Below are positions 21,882 through 35,049 of a stretch of 64,000 nt of DNA, in pieces (the first letter of the stretch is position 1; every line of letters begins with the position of its first letter). The stretch lies in NCBI GenBank assembly GCA_011800155.1, contig CM022368.1, forward strand, positions 3,720,001 to 3,784,000, read 5' to 3'. This stretch comes from Flammulina velutipes. Taxonomy: Eukaryota > Basidiomycota > Agaricomycetes > Agaricales > Physalacriaceae. A program made the translations under genes and the position numbers. The notes beneath the pieces are model-generated. The model saw only the letters and a list, made by a program, of their open reading frames with translations. It was not told where the DNA came from and made no database searches.

Positions 21882-24800
21882 ATGACCTCCAGGTTCGCGA
21901 GTGTTCGTCTTCATATTCGGTAAATGTTTATCCGTCTTCAGGTTGGACCGGCTCCTCCTACTGCTTGACACCGGTTCTTCAACCTCAGTGAGGACAACTG
22001 CCGCAAAACAACTCGCACAGCTCGCTGTCAAAAGCGTAACAGGAGATGTCGCAATCGAAGAAGAAATCAAGGCAAACAAGCAGCATGTCTTTCTCGGCGA
22101 CCCATCGTCTTGGGCGGAGTTAATGGCTGTTGTCGCTCGGGTACGTTTTCCTCGAAAAGTCGCTTCAAATTCTCATCGGATCCGCATCAGATAATACCGT
22201 TCCTGCATTCAAAGTCCTTCGAGACGCGTACCGGCGCCTCCGTCGCTCTTTCCCATATCTTCTCGCTCACACCTCTTTGGCGGCCCAACGTCATCGAAGA
22301 TGACAAATCAGGAGCGCACATATCCCTACCCGAACCAGAGTATCCCAAATTCTCAGTCGAAGAGCTTGTCGCGCAGGGAAAGCTCCTCCTCGCGTCGTCC
22401 GGGAAAGAGTTCCTCAAACCTTCCGGTATCCTCTCTAGCGCCGCCGAAGTCAAGAAGGCGCGTAAGGAAGCCATGGGTCGCCTTGGCCTCGACTTTCTCG
22501 ATAATGTGGCGGACGAGATTGATCTAGATAAAGAGCTAGCAGACGAAGATGGAGACGTCGAGATGGAAGCTCCTCCAGCCTCTGGGTCATCTAAATCGGA
22601 TACTCTCGCCCCGCCATCTCCCATGGATGTTTGCGTTCCATCACCAACGAGCGATTCACGTTCGGGATCAGCGACTCCAGGAGCCGAAGGTGCAGCAGAA
22701 ACCGATCTGGCAAACATGTCTGCGCGCGAACGGAATCGCCTCAAACGCAAACGTAAACCGGGAAATACCGCGTTTGTCGCCGCCCCGCCACCGCAGTCTG
22801 CTGGTGCTAAATACTCGGCAGCGCCTGGAAATTCGTCCGCCAAGTGTGTTTCCTTTCATTTGCTTTAAAAAATACATAAGAAACTGACTTTGTCCCTAGA
22901 GCCCGTTTAATCGCTGCAGAAGATAAGAATGGTGCCGCCTCTCGTCTTGGAAGTCCTGCTGCGGAGAAAGTTGTCATCGATCCCAGCAAAGGTGGCGCGG
23001 TATCTCCTAAAGAAGTCAAACAGTCAAGAGCACTGGAAGTGAAATCTGGATATTGGATTTGGGATGGGGTCGTCAAAGTGCTAGAGGTCAACCTTCTTAG
23101 CGCCGCTTGGGAGGTCCGGCACGGAGCAGCAATGGCCCTCCGAGAACTTCTCAAGATACAGGGACAATTCGGTGGTATGCAAGGTACGATTCCCATTTAT
23201 AACCTGCGCTACGACCGTCCTGACTTTGGCAGTGGATGCAACATGGGCAGAAAACGAAAACGCCCATGAAAAATGGTGTAACGACCTCTCAGCCAAATTC
23301 CTTTGCGTTTTCGTCCTGGATCGATTTGGTGATTTTGTATCTGATCAAGTTGTAGCACCTGTGCGAGAGATGGTGTCGCAGACGCTCGCATCACTTCTCA
23401 TCCATATGCCACGTCGTTCGGTGATACATGTCCACCGTATCCTTTTGCAGATGATTCAGCAGAACTTCGCCATACCGGCCTCTGTCGGGACGACATCTCG
23501 GACGAAGAACAAGAAGTCCGCTCAGAAACTACATCACATCTGGGAGATTCGACATGCCGGTCTTCTTGGGATCAAGTATGAGGTTGCTGTTCGCAATGAT
23601 CTCTTTACGGGCAATGTGGTCAAGCAAGAGGACGCTGACTTTGACGATTCCGCGAAGGAAATTCTGCGTGGTGTTGTCTCCGCTGCTCTTCTCGGGTATG
23701 ATTGCCTTTCATGAGATCTCAGAGGTCACGCTAACACCGTTCTACAGGCTGAGCGACCACGATGATGATGTGCGCGCTGTGGCTGCGAATTGCTTGTTAC
23801 CTATTGCAGGACATCTCGTCGAATATCTGCCTGATTCACTTGATCAAGTTCTCATCGTCTTGTGGCAATGTCTAAATGACATGAAGGACGACTTGAACTC
23901 CAGTGTCGGAGCTGTTATGGATTTGCTAGGTATGCTTCTTTTGATGTAGCTGCCGCTTGTTTCTCATTGCGAGCAGGGAAACTGGTCATATACGACAAAG
24001 TGATTGAGCTGCTGGGCAAGGATAACTTGGGGTACGTTTATATTGTTGACTCGTCCGTCTCTCTAAATGTCTTTCAGGTTACCTCTATCGAAATTGGCGT
24101 CTGCACTATTCCCGTTCTTCCGACACACCATCTCAAATGTTCGCCTCGCCGTTGTGGATACCCTACATTCATTCATCAGCGTGAAGTCACTTCCGGTTGA
24201 CTGGATCGACGCCCCATTTCTGCGCCTTCTCTTTCAGAATTTGGTCGTTGAAGAGCGCTTCGATATTCGTGATAGGACTGCCCAGACATGGCAACTGGCG
24301 CTCTCAGTCAGTGGCTCCAAGACGGAGATAGTCGTCAGTCCACAAGTCATTCTGGAATGGTACGCGATGACCATGACACCTCTGGGCACGGCAATCGATG
24401 CCTCGACGTTCTATCGGCCCACCGAGCCTACCTCTGACGGACCGCAGGAACGCCATAACGTCGACAAAAACATGCTTGCACAAGATTTGGGATTAATATC
24501 CATTGAAACGACACTAAAGGCACGAGTAGCTGCAGCGACGGCACTAGCACACCTAATCACCTTTTGGCCTGCTGATGTGAGTTTGAAAGTGCGTTTCTCG
24601 AGATATTCACTGACCCCTTACAGAGGGAAGCAACCGACGCATTATTCCTGCCCATTCTCACCCATTACATCGACTCTTCCAGCATGTTGCAGAAGTTCTT
24701 GGGCGCAGTTGTTGCTGAAGAATGGGCTCGCGACTACAGCTCCCTGAATTCTTCACAAACGCCATTACACGAATGCTCTTCCCTCGCCCGGGAGATCAGC

Positions 24801-27800
24801 GTGAAAACACTGGCTTGGCTCCAAGCTCCTCCTCCTTTGGCATATCACGAGATGGCCGTCACACTTGTGCGCATCCACACCGACTGTGTCGCTCTGCTCC
24901 ATTCATTCAACACGGACTGCAAACTTCCTATTTCGTCTATCCCCTTCCTCGGCAACGACGTCGACATCACCGGTACTCAGCCCAACTGTTTCACTATCGA
25001 GACTGCTCAAACGGCCTGCGGAACGATGTACAGTCGTTTGAAGGACAGTCTTGGGCGGACGAAGAAAAAGGAGCTCGCTGTGATCGCAGAGAAACGGAAC
25101 ACTATACTCGCTAGTATCGAGCGCTATACTGAGACGAAGACCCAGCACGATACACGGGTATCTGCGGCCTTTGCTGCTGCGTTCGTGGCCTTCAAGAGTG
25201 CACCGGATAAAGTCAGTCCCATCGTCAAGGGCATCATGAACGGCGTCAAGGTACGTGCCTGGGGTTCATCATATTGTTAATTTTCTCACTGTAGTTCAGA
25301 GCGAAGAGAACCTCGATCTGCAAACCAGATCAGCAATCGCTGTCGCGTCTTTCGTTGAGTTCTGTACGCAGCATGATATCTCCCAACCTCCAGACAAGAT
25401 TGTCAAGAACCTTTGTACATTCTTGTGTCAAGACACGACTCAGACGCCGACATTTGGTCTTACTCGCAAGACACTCGATGGCATCCTCTCGTTTTCCGTG
25501 GTCACCAAAGAACCAGCCACCAAAGCCACCAAAGATTCCAAGGAGAAAGACAAAGATAAGGACAAGGACAAAGAGCTTCTGAACGTAGTATCAGCGGCCG
25601 ACGACGCAAAAACTCAACTTTCCCGCCGTGGTGCAGGACTAGCTTTCAGGGAGCTTTCACAGAAGTTCGGCAGTAACCTGCTACCTCTTATTCCGAACAT
25701 GTGGCCCTCAATGGCTGGTGGTCTTTTGAGTGCATGTCCCACAGACAGTGAGCATATTTCCCATTGCACGTAAAACATGCTGATATTCTGTTCTCTAGAA
25801 TCACCCCAGGAATGCGACAAGCTTATCGAGAAGCAGTTTGGCCAAGACGTGATCGATTCACTCAGCGTATTGGAAGCTGTTGTCCCCACGCTGCATGACG
25901 ACGTACAGTCTCGCTTGACCGAGCTCTTCCCGATGATGGTGTTGGCACTGCGGAGCAAGTTCGCTATCATCCGACAAGTGGCAGCGCGTTGCATGGCTAC
26001 AATTTGCGATGTCATGACTCCAACTGCTATGCGATATGTTATCGAACATGTCATTCCGTTACTGGGCGATCCTCTTTCATTAACGAATCGGCAAGGTGCG
26101 ACCGAACTCTTATACCGTACGTATCAATTGGGCACATTAGTGAATCTCGACTAACGGTCCTTAGATATCGTCAAGAAGGTCGATATGAAGGCGCTGCCAT
26201 ACGTTATTTTCTTGGTGGTGCCTGTGCTTGGGCGGATGAGTGACTCCGACGATGCTATTCGATCAACTGCTACGAATACATTTGCATCCTTGGTCAAGAT
26301 GGTCCCCTTAGAGGTAAGCTTCACAGTCTTTGTCTGTTTTGCAAATGCTCAAAGCTTACTCAGGCTGGTTTACCTGATCCCCCTGGGTTCCCTGAAGATT
26401 TGCTCAAGCGCCGTGATGATGAAAGACAATTCCTTACACAACTGTTGGACGGCACCAAAGTCGAGCAGTACAACATACCTGTTAAGGTCAACGCCGAACT
26501 ACGCCCGTACCAACAGGACGGTGTCAACTGGCTCGCATTCTTGGCCAAGTATCAGCTTCATGGCATTCTTTGCGATGGTAGGTCACCTTCTACTTTCTCG
26601 ACGAGTAGCAGTGTACTAATAATTATGTTATAGACATGGGACTTGGCAAAACCTTGCAGTCTATCTGTATACTGGCTAGCAAGCACCACGAACGTGCCGA
26701 GAAACACAAGGCTAACAGCTCGCCCGACAGTGTACCTCTGCCTTCGCTCATCGTTTGTCCGCCAACCCTAACGGGTCACTGGTACTACGAAATACTCAAG
26801 TACGCCGAGAACTTGAAACCGATGCTCTACACTGGCAACGCTCGTGAGCGTCAGCGCCTGCTCGCCAAAGTTGATCAATGCGACATTGTCATCACATCCT
26901 ATGAGGTCGTTCGTAACGATATCACCAACCTGGAAAACGTCAACTGGTTATACTGCGTACTCGACGAGGGTCACGTCATCAAGAACGCGAAGACCAAGCT
27001 CACTAAAGCTGTCAAATGCATACGCGCTCAACACCGCGTCCTTTTGTCGGGGACGCCCATACAAAACAATGTCCTCGAATTGTGGAGTTTGTTCGACTTT
27101 TTGATGCCCGGCTTCTTGGGAACGGAAGCGTCTTTCAACGAGCGGTTTGGCAAGCCTATCTTGTCCAATCGTGATGGCAAGGCGAAGACTGGTGAAGCAG
27201 GTACTTCTTTCATTTGTTTGTATCGCCTATGCGAAGCTAATCTTGCTCATAGCTGCTCTCGCTTTGGAGGCTCTTCACAAACAAGTTCTCCCTTTCCTAC
27301 TCCGTCGACTGAAAGAAGACGTTTTGAACGACCTCCCACCCAAGATCATTCAGGACTACTACTGTGAATTGTCTGAGGTTCAGAAGCGACTATATGACGA
27401 ATTCGGCAAGTCGCCGGCCAAGAAGGATGCAGAGAGCGCTGTGCAGACTGAGGGCAAAGAGGGCAAACAGCATGTCTTCCAGTCTTTGCAATACTTGCGG
27501 AAACTGTGCAATCATCCGGCTCTGGTTCTCAAAGACCCAGAGGCTATCTCAGCTGCCCTAGCCAAGGTTACTGGTGCCGCTTCCAAATCATTGAACGACA
27601 TACAACATGCGCCCAAGCTCTTAGCTCTTCGGTAAGATGTCTTCGTCATTTCAGTTTGCAGAAATTCTTACACCTGTTACAGTCAACTTTTGACGGACTG
27701 TGGCATCGGTGGCGCCGCCGCCGCCGTCACGGCAGATCAAGGCAAGAGTGAACTGATCGATGCAGTCTCTGATACGAACAATTCATCCTTCTCGCAACAT

Positions 27801-28474
27801 CGCGTCCTCATCTTCTGTCAAATGAAGCAGATGCTGGATATCATCGAAACGGACCTGTTCAAGCAATATATGCCGTCGGTGACCTATATGAGGTTGGATG
27901 GTGGTGTGGAAGCCAACAAGCGCCACGCCATTGTGCAAACCTTCAACTCTGATCCTAGTATCGATGTCCTGCTTCTCACTACACACGTTGGCGGACTGGG
28001 TCTGACCTTGACGGGAGCCGACACAGTCATCTTTGTGGAGCACGATTGGAATCCTATGAAGGATTTGCAGGCCATGGACAGAGCGCATCGGATTGGCCAG
28101 AAGAAGATTGTCAACGTTTATCGACTAATCACAAAGGGGACGTTGGAGGAGAAGATTATGGGGTGAGTAGCTTTTCGTCCATCTCCCTAACGATATGCTG
28201 ACGCCGTGCCAGTCTGCAACGATTCAAACTCAATATCGCCAATTCTGTTGTCACACAACAGAATTCGGGTCTTCCTTCGATGGACACCGACCTTGTCCTC
28301 GACTTATTCCGGCGCACGTCAGAGGAGGAAGATGCTGCAGCAAAGAAGAAGACCAAGGAGGCATCTGGTCCCGTCAGCCAGAAGAATGTTCTCGATGGCC
28401 TCGAAGACCTTCCACCTGAGGAGGAGTACCAGAGTCTCGACTTTTCTTCGTTCATGGGATCTCTAGGGCGTTAA
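21882..28474 (+). CDS. MOT1: MOT1/BTAF1, SNF2-family ATPase that removes TBP from DNA
   Basis: Seventeen exons (21882-21892, 21942-22140, 22191-22843, 22900-23183, 23233-23695, 23748-23929, 23977-24031, 24078-24576, 24624-25250, 25300-25747, 25799-26116, 26165-26313, 26364-26577, 26634-27200, 27253-27631, 27683-28162, 28213-28474) give 1929 residues. The N-terminal two thirds are HEAT repeats, starting SRLDRLLLLLDTGSS, with a Lys/Asp low-complexity run near 25550. The C-terminal SNF2 ATPase has DMGLGKTLQS (Walker A), LDEGH (the MOT1 version of motif II), LLSGTPIQNN, and in the second lobe THVGGLGLTLTGAD and QAMDRAHRIGQ. The end SLDFSSFMGSLGR is typical. MOT1 uses ATP to displace TATA-binding protein and adjusts transcription genome-wide in the nucleus. 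All motifs are intact. Confidence 0.95.
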
Positions 28475-28711
28475 ACTTCGAATTTTTCTATATCGTTATT
28501 ATCTTGCGCACATTTTGCAACGATTGTGGTATGCATTAGAAAGTAGCAATAGTAGTTAAGCAATAATTGTATTCACTGTATCCATATACATATTTCATTC
28601 TTCTTTGCCTTACTCGGACTGAGACCTGTTGAGACAAACGTGAGAAGACGTTACATGCGTCACCACTGTTCCTCATACATCAAGCATTGCCTATCTACTG
28701 CATTCGATTGA

Positions 28712-31179
28712 ATGAAGGTCGTTATCATTGGTGCAGGCCCAGCGGGGCTTGTGGCGTGCAAGTCCATGTTGGAATACGCTGATGTTGATTTCCCATTCGA
28801 CCCCATCGTGTTGGAACAAGAGGACGCCATTGGAGGTACCTTCCGGTATCGAACCTATGAGGTGTGTAATTCCTGTGGACGCAACTGCTACTTTTCGACG
28901 TCAGGGTCGCGTTGAACACATCTCCTTTAGAACGCTCATCTTGTCTCGTCAAAACAATTGACGACCTTTTCCGACTTTCGCCTGCCTTTGTCTCAGCCAG
29001 ACCATCTCACCACAGAGGTATTACGATAATTCTTGCCTAGGTGCTTCCGTGTTGACCGATATAATCATCAGCAATACGTCAACTACTTGGAGCAATATGT
29101 TGAACATTTCCGCCTGCAAGACAGAATCCATTTAAACAGTAAAGTGGTGAACGTTCGACGCGATAAACACTTAGGAGGACACGTTGTATCATACGTCAAA
29201 CGCAGCACAGAAGATCCTCAACGATGGGACGACGGTGAGAACGCCATTATATGCTGGTCCCTGGACGCACACATCTGACGCGTCTTTTCAGCCTTACACA
29301 CAATACACGCGCTCTACGTCGTAATATGTAGTGGCCTACATGTCATTCCGTCTGTACCTGATATTCGTGGTGTCGAGCATCTAGCGAAACAGAAATCGCC
29401 AGTCGATGTTTTTCACTCTTGCGAGTACAAAAGTCGATCTCAGGTTGCTGGAAAGAGAGTCATGGTATTGGGCACAGGGGAAACTGGTGGGTCTCTTCAT
29501 TTCTACTCGATCCCAACAACATTAATGAGTACTCTGTGTCAGGCATGGACTTGGCTTACGAATCTGTCAAGGCGGGAGCTAAGGAAGTCGTCCTATGCAC
29601 ACGAGGAGGGTACGTAACATGCTTCATGAATACAGCGATTTACTGACATTGTAATCAGGTTCCTGTCGTTCCCCAAGGCATTGGTCAGTTCATCTCTTCT
29701 CGACTTCCACCGCCTCTAATATATAGCTGCAGAATGATTTTGAGATCCTCGGGTACAGGTCTGACGGCGAGAAGAAGGTCCCGATAGATTCCCTAATCAC
29801 CAATCTCGCAGAGACTGCCTATGTTGTAAGTACCCTCTCATTCGTCAGTACAAGAGATACTGAATGTCGTCCAATAGCATCCATGGGTGGCTTCATCTCA
29901 TATTCGATGGTTGTAGGTTGAGTTTCTTCAATTTCGTAGTTTTTTGGCCTTATCTTGTTCTAGCATATCGGATTTTGTCATCAAACGCGTCTTGTGGGTC
30001 CTGACTGGGACGCAGGCAGGATGTAATCAATGGGTAAGATGCTGTTGACCTCCGTCGTCTTCCTGCTCTCTGACTATGAATAATTAGGTTGGCGAGTTAA
30101 GTCCCGAAAGATTGGGACGAGCGTATGTGTTTCTGAATAAAGTAAGTCTATGATACACCTCCTATAAGCTCATATCTCAAGCCATACAGTCCTCAAAGGC
30201 GATGCCATACATCAACCGGCCATATCGCAGTCGACCAGCTTACCGCGACCGTCTGTCACGTTATATTGACCCACCAGAAGACAGTCCTCCCCAAACAGAC
30301 TTCACTGTTGACTTGGCACCGTTCCCCCTTTGGTTCTACGACAATGGTAGAGCAGTCTTTCCGTACTTGCCCGACCGGAAAGACGCCAATCGTATGATCG
30401 GCAGAGATATTCGACCCGAGGTCTTGATATACGCTACAGGCTACCGTCAAGAATTCGGATTTCTGGACAAGGAAAGCAAATATCCTACTCCTGAAGAGGC
30501 GGACATACGCAACATTACGCGGGAGGGTGACGAGGATATAGCCTTTATTGGTTTTGTACGTCCTGGAGTTGGTGAGTGGCATTGATTGTAGTAAATTTTT
30601 TCTGACCGGCGAATCAGGTGCGATACCTCCCATCGCTGAAATGCAGTCGTTCTTCTGGATATCTCTCATCAAAGGAAGAGTGCCAAAGCCTTTATCGCCG
30701 CCTCATTATCATCTCCTCGTGAAAGAGACAGCGAGAATCAAATATGGAGTGGATCATTCAACTTATATGAGCACTTTGGCGAAAGATATCGGTGCTGCTC
30801 CCGGTCTATGGGAACTTTGGCGTGAATATGGGATCCATGTTCTATTCTGCTATTGGTGAGTGCATCACTGATCTTCTCTCATGAATTAAATCATTCGGAT
30901 AGCTTCGGCGCCGCATTCACTTCTTTCTATCGCTTGAGAGGGCCTTATCAATCGGCTACTGCGCCGCAGGTGGTGAAGACAGAAATCTGGGACACTATCA
31001 CTCGTCGTGGCTTGCTGGGAAATTTGTTGACGGGCGTGATTCCCATGGTTTTCTACCTGATAGTCAACTCAGCGGCTTTTTGTGCAGAGTTGGTGTGGAG
31101 AATTATGCCACGGAGTCTCAGGAGTAAGATGAGATCATCAAAGAGTTTTGCAGAGTTTCAGGCTTCGTATGTTCGTTAA
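28712..31179 (+). CDS. flavin-containing monooxygenase (FMO-like)
   Basis: The gene starts at ATG 28712 with the FAD-binding Rossmann motif KVVIIGAGPAGLVACKSM. The first intron begins at 28862 and exon 2 at 28931 (NAHLVSSKQLTTFSDFRLP). A second nucleotide-binding motif reads VMVLGTGETG, followed by MDLAYESVKAGAKEVVLC. The FMO-type motif EVLIYATGYRQEFGFL lies near the end, and the C-terminal exon contains a membrane segment (VIPMVFYLIVNSAAF). Around nine introns of 45-60 bases interrupt it. FMOs use FAD, NADPH and oxygen to oxidise soft nucleophiles or ketones in small molecules; the substrate is unknown. It heads an accessory block with two GH88 genes and an FAD oxidoreductase. Confidence 0.82.
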
Positions 31180-31480
31180 GTAGTGGGCGTACGGATTTCA
31201 ACAGATAAATGATAGAGATCCAGGGTGCCAAGCCGAAGCTTACGTGATTGCATACGGTTCATACTCTACGCCCTTGACACTTGTGAAACCTCTCTTCCGT
31301 GTTCTGCTTGGTCTACTATACGTGCGGTAATCATTCCCCGTGTGGCGATAATTGCAAATCCCAACCATATTTTAATCTTCAAGCATCGCCTCGACTGACA
31401 GACACGCCCTCAGAACGTGTTTACCGCCCATTCCATACTATGAGCGCCATTCAAACTCGAGGCCAAGTTCAGGCAGGTTC

Positions 31481-31498
31481 AGGCGTCTCCTGACGCCT
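31481..31498. repeat. short inverted repeat upstream of the first GH88 gene
   Basis: The sequence aggcgtctcctgacgcct has perfect 7-base arms around a 4-base centre, about 130 bp upstream of the TATA box. It could be a dimeric regulator site. Otherwise 31180-31610 shows no gene. Confidence 0.4.
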
Positions 31499-31611
31499 CT
31501 GTCTCTAAACATCCACGTTCGACATCTAATGGCAATTGACCGCGACGAGACCGGATCAACCTCCTGGACGGAACCTTCAAAATGTTCTCGACGGGGGGAA
31601 CCTTGATACGT

Positions 31612-31618
31612 TATAAAG
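31612..31618 (+). promoter_or_regulatory. TATA box of the first GH88 gene
   Basis: The sequence tataaag lies 46 bp before ATG 31664. Confidence 0.6.
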
Positions 31619-31663
31619 GCGTGCCCTGGGCGCCTGCGGGAATAATCCTTTTCACGACCTCTA

Positions 31664-33148
31664 ATGCTGATCTCTCCCTTCATCTCATGTCTCTGGTTCC
31701 TCACTCAAAGTTCTCCTCCACCAGAACTGTACTCGCCACTGGTTCCCCAAAAGATTTTAGCCACCACGAATTCTTTGCCCAGCTCTATCCAGTATCCACA
31801 GTACACCACAACTACGGGCGACTGGCCGTTATTTCCCCCAGATACATGGACTTCCGGTTTCTTTCCAGCCACTCTGTACGCCCTCAACACGCGTGAATCC
31901 CTGTGTGGCGGGAGGGATGGGAGCGGGTTGGATGCAGCGGATTGGCTCAGTCTTGGTCGAAGGACTAGTGCTCCCTTAGCGTCTCTCACGAGGAGAAATA
32001 CCGTTGGCCACGATGTGGGGTTCTTGAGCTTCCCGTACCTCGAAGAACTCAAAATGTGAGTCAAAGTATGTATTCGGTGGGGTTATCTAACGCGTTATTT
32101 ATAGCAACCCGTCCAACGAGACAGCAGCCAGAGTCGTGAATGAATTCGCTGCCTACCTAGCCAATCGTTATAGTCCTATTGTTCGCTGTACACGCAGTTG
32201 GGACAATCCTGCATTTGAAGTAAGATTTCTTCGGCGAGCTTTGTCAATAAATTGACCATCTGCTCCATAGGTAATAATAGACAACATGATGAACCTCGAA
32301 CTCCTCTTCGTCTCCGCTGAGCTTACTGGAAATACTACGCTCTCTGATATCGCTATCGCACACGCGACGACAACCATGAACAATCATATTCGCAGTGACG
32401 GGTCTACCTGGCACGTTGTGGAGTACAGTGCCACAACTGGTCTCGTTAACAACAGGCGCACCGCGCAGGGCTACTCTGATTCGAGCACTTGGGCGAGAGG
32501 CCAGGCTTGGGCAGTGAATGGATTCGCGAACAGTAAGCTTTTCAACAATCTGTCTACTATTGATGCAAGCCAATCACAGTGTACAAGCGCACGCAGAATG
32601 AGGACTTCTTGAAGACGGCTCGAGTCCTAGCGCAGTATTTCTTGGATAATCTTCCTGCAGACAATATCGTTCCCTGGTCAGTGATCTAATTCTTGAATGG
32701 CGTTTGAGAGACTTATACCTTGCAGGGATTTTAATGCACCTCTTGCCAATCGTCCTGCTGATTCTTCCGCTGCGACACTCATAGCGACCGGCCTGCTGCT
32801 GCTTGCCCAAGTCGAGACCGACGTTGCAAATGTAAAAAAATGGACAACTTCCGCGATCGATGTCAGTCGGCCATCTTTCAGTTGCGAAGATCACATCTGA
32901 CAACGACATTGATGCAAATAGATCCTGAGCGCTATTACCGACTTGGCATGGAACGAGTCTTGGGACAGCCTTTTGTCGAATGGTACAGTCAACTGGCCTG
33001 CAAACAACTACCTGACCGGGATTACATATGGTGCGTATACCTTTCTAATCTTAGCCCAACCAGTTTCCGTGCTGATAGGATCCTAGGCGACTATTATTAT
33101 GTTGTGGCTGGGAACGAGCTTGTATCGATGGGCCTTGCGCACTGTTGA
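31664..33148 (+). CDS. GH88 unsaturated glucuronyl hydrolase, first tandem copy
   Basis: Exons 31664-32055, 32105-32219, 32271-32532, 32580-32676, 32726-32861, 32922-33030 and 33087-33148 give 390 residues. A signal peptide (MLISPFISCLWFLTQS) is followed by the six-hairpin GH88 barrel: WTSGFFPATLYALNTR, GHDVGFLSFP and IIDNMMNLELL (the Asp residues match the catalytic pair of bacterial UGL), then GYSDSSTWARGQAW and RPADSSAAT. GH88 enzymes cleave the unsaturated uronic acid left by polysaccharide lyases. The next gene is a tandem paralogue with exons 3-7 of exactly the same length (262, 97, 136, 109, 62). No lyase is present in the window, so the substrate is open. Confidence 0.88.
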
Positions 33149-33354
33149 CCGGGACCTTGAAGAGATGATGATGATCAGCCCAACCTAGATTTCAGATTTC
33201 AGAACCTGGATAACGCATGGACATCCCAGAACGTTATTTATCCATACGGACTAGCATGTGTACTTTACAGTACTACGAGCGCACACTCATTTTTATCGAC
33301 GGCTGGGACTATCCATCACGTGATACCAGATTCTTCACTCTCCATCAAACGGCC

Positions 33355-34870
33355 ATGTTACTCAACATTGTCCTTCACTTTCTTGTTCTTGGTCAAGCAC
33401 TCGCCCTCGTCAAGCCCGCCAAACAGCTTGTTTCTCCTTTGATACCTTCGAAGTTACTGGCAACAACGAAATCTCTACCCTCGCCCATCAAGTATCCTCA
33501 ATGGACGACGTCTACCGGCAGATGGTCTTTTTTCCCGCCTGACAGTTGGACCTCCGGCTTTCTATCAACGTCTCTGTACGCTCTGAACACGCGCAAGACT
33601 CTCTGTGGCGCGACTGCAAAGAATCAGCTAGGAATCGCAGACTGGATACAACTTGGGAGAGAGACTAGCGCTGCGCTCGCTCAGCTAACGATCAACAACG
33701 GTTTCGGGCACGACGTGGGATTCCTGAGCTATCCTTTCATGGAAGAGCTCAAAGTGTGCGTTGATTTTTTTTGTCGAACCCTTCACGAACTAATGTCGTT
33801 ATGCAGTAATTCGAAGAACACCACTGCGGCGAGGATTGTCAACGAGTTTGCGATGACTCTGGCTAGGCGATTCAATCCAACTGTCGGATGTACACGCAGC
33901 TGGGGCGAAACAGACTCTGCTGACTTTCAGGTACGTTCAAGTATTGCAGTATCTGGGTGCTCCTTCTTGAACATGGGTACAGGTGATTATCGACAATATG
34001 ATGAATCTTGAACTTCTCTTGGTCTCCTCTGCTCTTACGGGAAACGTGACTCTCAAAGACATCGCTATTTCTCACGCTACTACGACTATGAAGAACCATA
34101 TCCGACCCGATGGATCTACTTGGCACGTTATACAGTATGACGCTAACACTGGCAAGGTTACCCAGAAGCGCACAGCTCAAGGCTACTCTGATTCGAGCAC
34201 TTGGGCGAGAGGACAAGCATGGGGGATTTACGGCTTCGCAAACAGTGAGCCTTTCTGTGACACTTTTTTCCCGGGACCTCCCCGATCACAGTGTATAATT
34301 GGACGCGCAATCCGGATTTCCTCGAGACTTCACGAAAACTAGCTGGTTTCTTCCTGGATAATTTGCCTCATGACAATGTTGTGCCATGGTCAGTACCAAC
34401 GATATGCTCCTAGGCTCAAGATGGATACTAGAACTACACCTAGGGATTTTGCTGCACCATCAGTTGGTCGTCCCGCAGATTCGTCGGCTGCCACCATCGC
34501 TGCAAATGCACTGCTATACCTTTCTACGTTAGAGGACAATCCCAACAAGGCGAACACTTGGAGGACGTCTGCTATTCAGGTCTGTTCGGTAGTCACCTTG
34601 CAACTGTTAGCCAATGGCTGAAATGGTTATTTCAGATATTAAACAAGATTACTACGCTATCATGGAACGAGTCGTGGGATAGCCTTCTCTCCAACGGAAC
34701 GGTCAACAAGCCTGCTAATAACTACCTCACAGGAATTGTCTATGGTTCGTCTCTTTTTTCTCAGTATCCGTTTCCGACATCAAGTCGTATTCATCGCAAC
34801 ATTATTAGGTGACTACTATTTCATTCGCGCTGGTAACGAGTTGATTTCAATGGGGTTACAAGAATGTTAG
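33355..34870 (+). CDS. GH88 unsaturated glucuronyl hydrolase, second tandem copy
   Basis: Exons 33355-33755, 33807-33930, 33983-34244, 34292-34388, 34444-34579, 34636-34744 and 34809-34870 give 396 residues. The signal peptide is clear (MLLNIVLHFLVLGQALAL). Barrel motifs match the upstream copy: WTSGFLSTSLYALNTR, GHDVGFLSYP, IIDNMMNLELL and GYSDSSTWARGQAW, with both catalytic Asp residues kept, so both copies look functional. It starts 206 bp after the first copy ends. Divergence between the copies is moderate, which suggests an old duplication with possible specialisation for different unsaturated oligosaccharides. The convergent FAD gene ends 180 bp downstream. Confidence 0.88.
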
Positions 34871-35049
34871 ACAGCCGTCCTGTAGTGCCCAGAACTATGT
34901 ATCACAGCTGTTTCTTTGGATTCAGCTGAGTTTCTTCCAGAAAATAAAATTTGTCAATGTTATCGCCAGTTATAAGTATTAAAGTGACATATAAGGATGC
35001 TAGTAGGTCTACATGTATATCAATTATTTTTACATGCTCGCCTACCCGA

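Noticed and set aside
22187..22843. Long minus-strand frame of 218 codons
   Set aside because: Shadow of MOT1 exon 3; low-complexity composition and no start context.
26940..26990. DEGH instead of DEAH in the SNF2 motif II of MOT1
   Set aside because: It is the normal form of this motif in the MOT1 group, so not a defect.
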